Assembly (NCBI GenBank): GCA_002696735.1
Contig: NZSL01000015.1
Coordinates: 1,520-65,519, forward strand
From: Methylophaga sp.
GTDB taxonomy: Bacteria > Pseudomonadota > Gammaproteobacteria > Nitrosococcales > Methylophagaceae
Length of the DNA: 64,000 nucleotides
Direction of reading: 5' to 3'
The notes beneath the pieces are model-generated. The model had not been told where the DNA came from. It searched no databases and worked only from the letters and a program-made list of their open reading frames with translations. This document shows, piece by piece, positions 58,285 through 64,000 of the stretch. A program made the translations under genes and the position numbers. The number at the start of each line of letters is the position of its first letter. The first letter of the stretch is position 1.

Positions 58285-59301
58285 TTAAATATCATGCATT
58301 AGATCATGGATAAACTGCAGCTTTTTCTGCACCGCGGTTGACACCACAAATGGATAGGCATCAGCATTACCGATACTTCTGTTCAACGCGTTCAACACCA
58401 GTACTAACTGCATCCATTCTGATAACCAGACATGAAATTCCCGATCCGTTTCGGGGGGGCGAATAACCTCAAACTCCACTGCCGTTTCCAGTGTTTCATG
58501 CATCAACAGATAATGTGCCCAGGTTTCAGCCCAGTCTTCCAAGGCATGGGCGCTGGCGTAGGCTGAAATAAACTCCTGCTGAAAATCTTCGGGAGGGCCA
58601 GCCTCGTAATAAGCTGCCAAAGCCTGCGGATAATCAATAGTGTCATCACCGAATAATGCTTTAAACGCATCATAAATTGGCTGGTTTTTAATCAGTTTTT
58701 CCCAGTAGAAATGCCCGATTTCATGACGGAAATGGCCTAGTAACGTACGATAAGGCTCATTCATGGCCTCTCGGGTTGCTTCGCGATAGCTGTTATCAGC
58801 TTCTGAAGCATTTAACGTAATGATACCTGCCGCATGACCACTGAAAACCTGCTCATGACCATCAATCGGATTACTTATCTGATCTTCCAGAAAATGAAAC
58901 TGCAGTTGCTGTGTATCAGTAGCTGGCCATTGATCTATCGGTAAACCTAACCGAAGCAAGCCATACAGCATCCTTCTTTTGGCCGCTTCCAGCACTGACC
59001 AGCGTTTAACGTTATACGGGTAGTTCTGATTAGGTATGACACGGGTTAACCGGCAGGATATGCATTGCGTAAAATTATCATCGGCCGGCAGCAGCCAGTT
59101 GCACTGCATCAAATGCTGATGATGGACACAGCGTTTATAACGTTTTTCGGGACTTTCCACCGAACGAAACTGGCCTTTGTAAGGCTCGATACTGACAATC
59201 TGTTGCTGTTCGGTATCAAATCCTAAGATCCTGTTGCAGCTGTTGCAATATGTATTATCAAAAAAAACTTCTTGCCCGCAATGACAATAAAAACGTTTCA
59301 T
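58285..59301 (-). CDS. Zinc-binding metallopeptidase of the Anbu cluster
   Basis: A 338-residue protein that starts with a zinc ribbon, FYCHCGQEVFFDNTYCNSC, with a further cysteine pair in CISC. It carries the metallopeptidase motif HEIGHFYW (HExxH) near residue 200, in a region conserved in this group. The coding end lies 16 bases from the convergent end of the Anbu gene. Its start overlaps the alpha-E gene by four bases. The peptidase activity is inferred from HExxH. Confidence 0.88.
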   Translation of the reverse strand: MKRFYCHCGQEVFFDNTYCNSCNRILGFDTEQQQIVSIEPYKGQFRSVESPEKRYKRCVHHQHLMQCNWLLPADDNFTQCISCRLTRVIPNQNYPYNVKRWSVLEAAKRRMLYGLLRLGLPIDQWPATDTQQLQFHFLEDQISNPIDGHEQVFSGHAAGIITLNASEADNSYREATREAMNEPYRTLLGHFRHEIGHFYWEKLIKNQPIYDAFKALFGDDTIDYPQALAAYYEAGPPEDFQQEFISAYASAHALEDWAETWAHYLLMHETLETAVEFEVIRPPETDREFHVWLSEWMQLVLVLNALNRSIGNADAYPFVVSTAVQKKLQFIHDLMHDI

Positions 59302-60239
59302 GCGACCGATCTATCAGGGTGAAACCATTTTTGACTTATCTGAGAACTCAATTCAGCAAGTTTTGCCTGTAATTCATCCATACGGGTATAGATCATCTCG
59401 GCTGGAAGTTCTTTCAGATTTTCATTAAACATTTCAGACATGATTTTTTGATGGTGTTCCAATGTGGTTGCTGACTGAGGAAGAGGCCACAAATAACGTC
59501 CAATTGCTTTAAGCGAAAAGAATAAAGAACGTGGAAAAGCCTCATCTCGAATCAGAAAAGTTAATACGCCATCGGCGTTAACGGATGAACTGTAAGTCTG
59601 AGTGTACATCTGCTGAGCACTTAATGCGCGTAATAAATGTGTCCATAAAATGCCTTCTGCTGCACGCATCGATTCACTGCGGTTTTCAGCCATCAGTAAT
59701 GACGTCATTTCCAGGATTCGACTGGTCATATCGGCGCGTTCCAGATGCTTGGCCGTTTGCATAAAATGATAGGCATGATTCCGGCTCATATGATTGACCA
59801 ATATGCCCCACACAGTCTGGCAGCGTTCCATGATGGTCAATAGCAATTGCTGACGTCGACGCCGGTTACTGATGGCCGCCATTTCATTTTTAACCAGCAG
59901 ATACAGCTCATTTACCTGCTCCCAGGTTTCTTCCGGGAGGATATCCAGCGAGGTACGGGCATTTTCCCGAACGGCGGATAATGAATTAAGTAGCGATATC
60001 GGGTTATTGGGTTCTGCCAGCAAAAATTGCATCACATTATTTTCATTAATCTGTTCAAAGTTTGCGTGATAAAACATTTCAGCATCAAAAATGGTGACTA
60101 AGGTAAACCAGTCTATTTCGACGTCTCTGGGTAAATCCATCAGCAGCCCGGTATGGACATTGATTAAACGAGCGGTATTTTCGACCCGCTCCAGATATCT
60201 GGCCAACCAATAAACCCGTTCAGCTACCCGCGACAACAT
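59298..60239 (-). CDS. Alpha-E domain protein
   Basis: A 313-residue, largely helical protein beginning MLSRVAERVYWLARYLERVE, the signature of the alpha-E family, with further helices (NHMSRNHAYHFMQTAKHLERA). Alpha-E proteins nearly always adjoin a circularly permuted ATP-grasp protein; the pair is predicted to make or attach a peptide-like product. It overlaps both neighbours, by four bases and by one base, so the three are translationally coupled. Function not established. Confidence 0.92.
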   Translation of the reverse strand: MLSRVAERVYWLARYLERVENTARLINVHTGLLMDLPRDVEIDWFTLVTIFDAEMFYHANFEQINENNVMQFLLAEPNNPISLLNSLSAVRENARTSLDILPEETWEQVNELYLLVKNEMAAISNRRRRQQLLLTIMERCQTVWGILVNHMSRNHAYHFMQTAKHLERADMTSRILEMTSLLMAENRSESMRAAEGILWTHLLRALSAQQMYTQTYSSSVNADGVLTFLIRDEAFPRSLFFSLKAIGRYLWPLPQSATTLEHHQKIMSEMFNENLKELPAEMIYTRMDELQAKLAELSSQISQKWFHPDRSVA

Positions 60240-61708
60240 CAGTTAAGCCCTCCAAAATGTGAGTCATCCACTATCCAGGTATCTTTGCTGCCACCACCCT
60301 GTGAAGAATTAACAACTAGCGATCCTTTGACGAGTGCTACCCGGGTTAACCCGCCAGGTGTGACGTAGTTATTTTTACCAGACAGGATAAATGGCCGTAA
60401 ATCCACATGACGAGGCGCAATATGATCGCCGCAACTGGTGGGGGATACCGATAACTTTAGGGTCGGTTGGGCGATGTAGTTATTAGGATCGTCGATTAAT
60501 AATTGGCGAAAAGCTTCTATTTGTTCTTCACTGGAATGCGGCCCAACCAGCATGCCATAACCACCGGACTCATTAGCAGGTTTGACGACAAGATCCGCTA
60601 AGTTGTCGAGAACGTGCTGAAGTTGGTGCGGATCTCGACACATCCAGGTTGGTACATTGGGTAACAAAGGTTCTTCGTTGAGGTAATAGCGAATCATTGC
60701 CGGCACATAGGCATAAATAACTTTATCGTCGGCAACACCGCAGCCGGGGGCATTGGCAATGGCGACTTTTCCTTCGCGCCAGGATTGCATAATGCCGGGA
60801 ATACCAAGTGTAGAATCCTCACGGAACACCAGAGGGTCAATAAAATCATCATCTATGCGTCGATAAATGACATCGACTCGTTCCAGACCATGAATGGTTT
60901 TCATATAGACATAACCATCATTGCCAACGGTCAGATCGGCGCCTTCCAACAAGATCAAACCCGCTTGCTGAGCTAATGCAGCATGCTCAAAATAAGCTGA
61001 GTTATAGATTCCCGGGGTCAGTAAAACCATCTTTGGATGTGTTATGTCATCGGGTGCCAGCGAAGCCAGCATTGCAGAAAGGTGTGAAGGGTAATCATTG
61101 ACCGGGCTGATATGCAGTAATTTGAATAATTCCGGTAATACACGCTTGGTGGTCTTGCGGTTTTCCAGCATATAGGCAACACCGGATGGCACCCGTAAAT
61201 TGTCTTCCAATACATACATCGTGCCGTTGTCATCACGCACTAAATCCGAACCACAAATATGCGCCCAGATCCCGTGTGCAGGTTGCATGCCTTTACATTG
61301 AGGTCGGTAACCTTTGGATTGCAGCACAACTTCTTCTGGAATCAGCCCATCACGAATAATGTTGCCATCGTTGTAAATATCATTGATGAACATATTTAAG
61401 GCACGAATTCGTTGCACCAGCCCCTTTTCGGTGCAATCCCATTCGCCTTTGGGAATGATGCGGGGAATGATATCGAAGGGCCAGGCACGATCAATATTGC
61501 CGGCATCGCTATAGACCGTGAAGGTAATACCACGCTCCAGAATTTCGAGTTCAGAATCAACGATACGCTGCTCGAATGCCTCTTTTCGCATGGATTTCAG
61601 ATAATCCAGCAGTTTATAACTGAAGTGTCTTGGCTGATGCTGATCATGCATCAGCTCATCGTAGAACTCACCGGGATCATAATCACGCCACAGCTGCATC
61701 ATGCTCAT
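60239..61708 (-). CDS. Circularly permuted ATP-grasp type 2 protein
   Basis: A 489-residue protein of the CP_ATPgrasp family, first in the leftward three-gene run. Recognisable parts are YVLEDNLRVPSGVAYMLENR, TPGIYNSAYFEHAALAQQ and VKPANESGGYGMLVGP, with the ATP-grasp residues in permuted order. Ligases of this fold join a carboxylate to an amine using ATP. Next to alpha-E and Anbu it is predicted to synthesise a modified peptide or tag. The transglutaminase gene often found in these loci is absent here. Confidence 0.92.
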   Translation of the reverse strand: MSMMQLWRDYDPGEFYDELMHDQHQPRHFSYKLLDYLKSMRKEAFEQRIVDSELEILERGITFTVYSDAGNIDRAWPFDIIPRIIPKGEWDCTEKGLVQRIRALNMFINDIYNDGNIIRDGLIPEEVVLQSKGYRPQCKGMQPAHGIWAHICGSDLVRDDNGTMYVLEDNLRVPSGVAYMLENRKTTKRVLPELFKLLHISPVNDYPSHLSAMLASLAPDDITHPKMVLLTPGIYNSAYFEHAALAQQAGLILLEGADLTVGNDGYVYMKTIHGLERVDVIYRRIDDDFIDPLVFREDSTLGIPGIMQSWREGKVAIANAPGCGVADDKVIYAYVPAMIRYYLNEEPLLPNVPTWMCRDPHQLQHVLDNLADLVVKPANESGGYGMLVGPHSSEEQIEAFRQLLIDDPNNYIAQPTLKLSVSPTSCGDHIAPRHVDLRPFILSGKNNYVTPGGLTRVALVKGSLVVNSSQGGGSKDTWIVDDSHFGGLN

Positions 61709-61818
61709 TTCCCCTTCTTCAGATAATCATGAAGCTGTGACTGCAATAGTTATGCCCTAAATCCCGGCGAATCCCTAATGCAGCCCGCTCCAGGCCATTC
61801 AGATGTGATTTTCAACAG

Positions 61819-62313
61819 TTACTGTTGTAACAAGGCAGCCCAGCCTTTTTTCTGCATACAGCCCAATAAGCCGCGGGTAACCAGACTCATATTCGCTTCA
61901 GGGGAGTGTTCTTTACCTAATTCCGCTGTGCAGGCTTCACTGTCATTCATTAGTTTTTCCGGTCCAGCACCCGCTCGCCACCATGAATTAACCTGTAATT
62001 TTTCCATGGGATCAACGGGTTTATCGTCAATTTCTGCCATGGCATCATCCGCTATCGCAATGGTTTTGCTTTCACCACGACTCAGTGGAATCAAGGGCTT
62101 ATCTGCACTAACGACTAACCAGCCTTGCTGCTGCAGACACTGATCAATTTCTTTTTCAGAAGCTGACTCTGATTCACAGCGCTCTTTTTCACTTTGAAAA
62201 TCTGTCGCAGTAGCGCCTCGTTTATAACTGAATTCTCCTCCACAACCTGAAACAACTAACAAGCTGCTGAACAAAATCAGCGAACCGATTACGTGAATGC
62301 TTTGGCGTTTCAT
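61819..62313 (-). CDS. Lipoprotein of unknown function, 164 aa
   Basis: A signal peptide ends in the lipobox VVSGC. The mature domain has several cysteines (KERCESES, IDQCLQQQGW, SEACTAELG, LLGCMQKKGW), and the repeated C-x-QxxGW type element suggests two related halves. The role is unknown. AAGGAGG precedes the ATG. It is divergent from the porin gene. Confidence 0.72.
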   Translation of the reverse strand: MKRQSIHVIGSLILFSSLLVVSGCGGEFSYKRGATATDFQSEKERCESESASEKEIDQCLQQQGWLVVSADKPLIPLSRGESKTIAIADDAMAEIDDKPVDPMEKLQVNSWWRAGAGPEKLMNDSEACTAELGKEHSPEANMSLVTRGLLGCMQKKGWAALLQQ

Positions 62314-62512
62314 TTTTCCTCCTTAACAACCTGTTATTTGAAAGTGTGTTCTCAGAGTAACTGAAACCCTACGTAACCCATGTACGCAATTTGACGTATT
62401 TAAGCACTAGACCCAGCTGACTAGTATGGCTCTCGAACTTAATGGTTGATGAGCACCGAGGCGAATTCAACAACAACGCTTTAATTCTGGTGAGTTTTTC
62501 GGGAGAAGAAAA

Positions 62513-63631
62513 ATGAAAAAAATGAACAAAGTCGCATACCTGGTCGCCTTGGCCACAACCGCTACTCTTGCCCCTGTGGCAACTAGTCATGCTGCTGGCA
62601 CGATTACCTTTGGTGAAGATCAATATGTCAGTGTTGGATTTGGTATGCGTGGCAGCTATAGCAATCTTGAAGATGCGGCAAATGATGGCGGCAATTCTAA
62701 TGATTTTGAACTGGACAGTGCCCGTTTGTATGTTTCAGGTTCATTAAATAAATACATCAAAGGTATGTTCAACTCTGAAAAATCAGGTGGTAATGATTCT
62801 TTCCAGATTATTGACGCTGCCGGTATTTTCCAATTTACCCCAGATATGGCGATTTGGGCAGGTCGTTTCCTGTCACCAAGCAGCCGCGCCAATATGGCTG
62901 GGCCTTACTACACATCAGGTGATGGTTATTGGGCAAACATTACAGCTCGATATGGCTGGAATGGCGGCACTATCGGTCGTGATGATGGTGTGGCTTTAGT
63001 TGCCACGGCATTTGACCAACGATTGGCTTATTCATTCGGTGCTTTTGAAGCCGACAAGATTTTTGAATTTAGTGGTGTGGGAGACGTTACCGATAATGCC
63101 GATCAAGACGATGACCTGATGTATGCCGGGCGTTTGCAATACAGCTTCTGGGATAAAGAGCCAGGTTATTACGGTACAGGTAACTATCTCGGTACCAAAG
63201 ATATTTTCACTATAGGTTTGGCAGGCCGTCATAAAGGCGATGGTTCAGCTTCAGCAACTGAAGTTGGTGATTACTCTCAATGGACAGTGGATCTTCTGGT
63301 AGAGAAGAAACTTGCCGCGGGTGCGGTATCTCTTGAGGCCGCCTACTTCGACTATGACACGGATGATGTCTTCCTTTCAGAGCAAGGTGAAGCCTATTAC
63401 GTCAGTACCGGCTATATCTTCAACCAAAGAGTTGGTTGGGGCCAATTTATGCCATTCGTTCGCTACCAAAGTTTTGATTCTGATGCTGGCGAAACCGAGC
63501 GTACAGATTTTGGGGTGAACTACTTCATTGATGGCTACAACGCATCCGTTACCGCCGTTTATCGCGACCTGGAAAGAGAAGGTTTAGCGGATCAAGATCA
63601 ATTCGTCGTTTCAATGCAGCTGCAATTTTAA
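62513..63631 (+). CDS. Outer-membrane porin, probably for amides (FmdC-like)
   Basis: A 372-residue outer-membrane beta-barrel: a signal peptide ending TSHA, a mature chain rich in alternating aromatic and polar residues, and a C-terminal phenylalanine (VSMQLQF) as required for barrel insertion. GGGAG seven bases before the ATG sets the start. The next gene, 46 bases on, is formamidase. In the methylotroph Methylophilus a porin called FmdC is linked to formamidase genes and admits short-chain amides and urea, so the same role is likely here; that is inferred from gene order. Confidence 0.85.
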   Translation: MKKMNKVAYLVALATTATLAPVATSHAAGTITFGEDQYVSVGFGMRGSYSNLEDAANDGGNSNDFELDSARLYVSGSLNKYIKGMFNSEKSGGNDSFQIIDAAGIFQFTPDMAIWAGRFLSPSSRANMAGPYYTSGDGYWANITARYGWNGGTIGRDDGVALVATAFDQRLAYSFGAFEADKIFEFSGVGDVTDNADQDDDLMYAGRLQYSFWDKEPGYYGTGNYLGTKDIFTIGLAGRHKGDGSASATEVGDYSQWTVDLLVEKKLAAGAVSLEAAYFDYDTDDVFLSEQGEAYYVSTGYIFNQRVGWGQFMPFVRYQSFDSDAGETERTDFGVNYFIDGYNASVTAVYRDLEREGLADQDQFVVSMQLQF

Positions 63632-63677
63632 TCCAAATATTACCTATCAAAACGTTTCTTCAACGTAGGAGATACCG

Positions 63678-64000
63678 ATGAAAACCTTAGTAAAACTTGA
63701 TTTAGATAAAAAACCCTGGGAACAGGACGGTCAAATCCATAATCGCTGGCATCCCGATATTCCGATGATTGCCATGGTGAAACCGGGTGATGAATTCCGG
63801 GTGGAATGTATGGATTGGACCGGTGGCCAGATCGGTAACAACGACAGTGCCAATGACATTCGTGATGTGGACTTGTTACAAGTCCACTATCTCAGTGGCC
63901 CAATTGGTGTTGAGGGTGCAGAGCCCGGTGACTTGATGGTGGTAGACATTTTAGATGTCGGCACTTTTGAAGATTCACAATGGGGGTTTAATGCCTTCTT
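63678..64000 (+). CDS. fmdA: Formamidase/acetamidase (5' part, cut by the right edge)
   Basis: Hydrolyses formamide to formate and ammonia. The first 107 codons are visible, opening MKTLVKLDLDKKPWEQDGQI and continuing with NRWHPDIPMI, CMDWTGGQI and VDLLQVHYLSGPI, which are characteristic of the FmdA/AmdA family. TAGGAG precedes the ATG. It follows the porin in the same direction, 46 bases on. Formate would enter one-carbon metabolism and ammonia would serve as nitrogen source. The rest lies beyond the window. Confidence 0.93.
   Translation, partial: MKTLVKLDLDKKPWEQDGQIHNRWHPDIPMIAMVKPGDEFRVECMDWTGGQIGNNDSANDIRDVDLLQVHYLSGPIGVEGAEPGDLMVVDILDVGTFEDSQWGFNAF

Noticed and set aside
62314..62512. 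Sigma-54 promoter before the porin
   Set aside because: TGGCTC occurs but no GC element at the -12 position follows with correct spacing.

Overview
The window looks like a chromosomal segment of a moderately AT-rich gammaproteobacterium, most plausibly a marine methylotroph of the Methylophaga type. That is an inference from gene content: a stand-alone pqqA, an amide porin followed by formamidase at the right edge, two molybdoenzyme loci, and many cyclic-di-GMP and two-component genes. No rRNA, tRNA, CRISPR array, prophage or transposase gene was seen. Most of the sequence is densely packed, ordinary chromosomal coding DNA.

Layout. 1-7.8 kb: the 5' part of a DMSO-reductase-family molybdoenzyme, thiol peroxidase, then an operon for a periplasmic xanthine-oxidase-family enzyme (iorA-iorB-xdhC-mocA) ending against a convergent Crp/Fnr regulator. 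7.9-12 kb: small stress and envelope proteins (DUF1328, a small lipoprotein, YqjD/ElaB-like and YqjE-like proteins, an HTH protein, a YjfB-like protein) and a sodium/solute symporter. 12-18 kb: a heavy-metal RND efflux locus (His-rich protein, czcC, czcB, czcA) in which czcC carries an in-frame stop. 18.1-24.2 kb: DUF4168, an NtrC-type two-component pair, a WG-repeat protein and a lipoprotein esterase. 24.2-27.5 kb: an FAD oxidoreductase, a stand-alone pqqA, glutathione reductase and a Prx5-type peroxiredoxin. 27.6-32.8 kb: a hybrid histidine kinase followed by a REC-EAL-GAF-GGDEF regulator. 33-36.1 kb: 5-formyl-THF cyclo-ligase and an NsrR-like repressor, divergent from flavohaemoglobin and an HPP-family protein. 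36.2-39.8 kb: three PepSY-domain genes around an OmpR/QseC-type two-component system, with a 434-bp MITE-like element between them. 39.8-45.0 kb: a PAS chemoreceptor, cfa, katA and dps. 45.1-52.3 kb: aldehyde dehydrogenase with an acetolactate-synthase-like enzyme, a MotB-like protein without MotA, and a GGDEF-EAL protein. 52.6-57.5 kb: a lipoprotein, an NSS transporter, a PLD-DedA fusion and an EEP-family hydrolase. 57.5-61.7 kb: the Anbu proteasome-like locus (Anbu peptidase, zinc metallopeptidase, alpha-E protein, circularly permuted ATP-grasp). 61.8-64 kb: a lipoprotein, a porin and the start of formamidase.

Themes. Peroxide defence is spread over the window (tpx, prx, gor, katA, dps). 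Two of these genes, prx and katA, share a 55-bp upstream block in the same orientation and at the same distance from a candidate -10 box. A nitrosative-stress module (nsrR, hmp, HPP) has a visible 25-bp dyad in its divergent promoter. Two copies of one MITE-like inverted-repeat family lie about 4 kb apart. The most notable items are the pqqA gene away from any pqqBCDE, the shared peroxide-gene promoter block, the MITE family, the PepSY/two-component cluster, the Anbu locus and the broken czcC.
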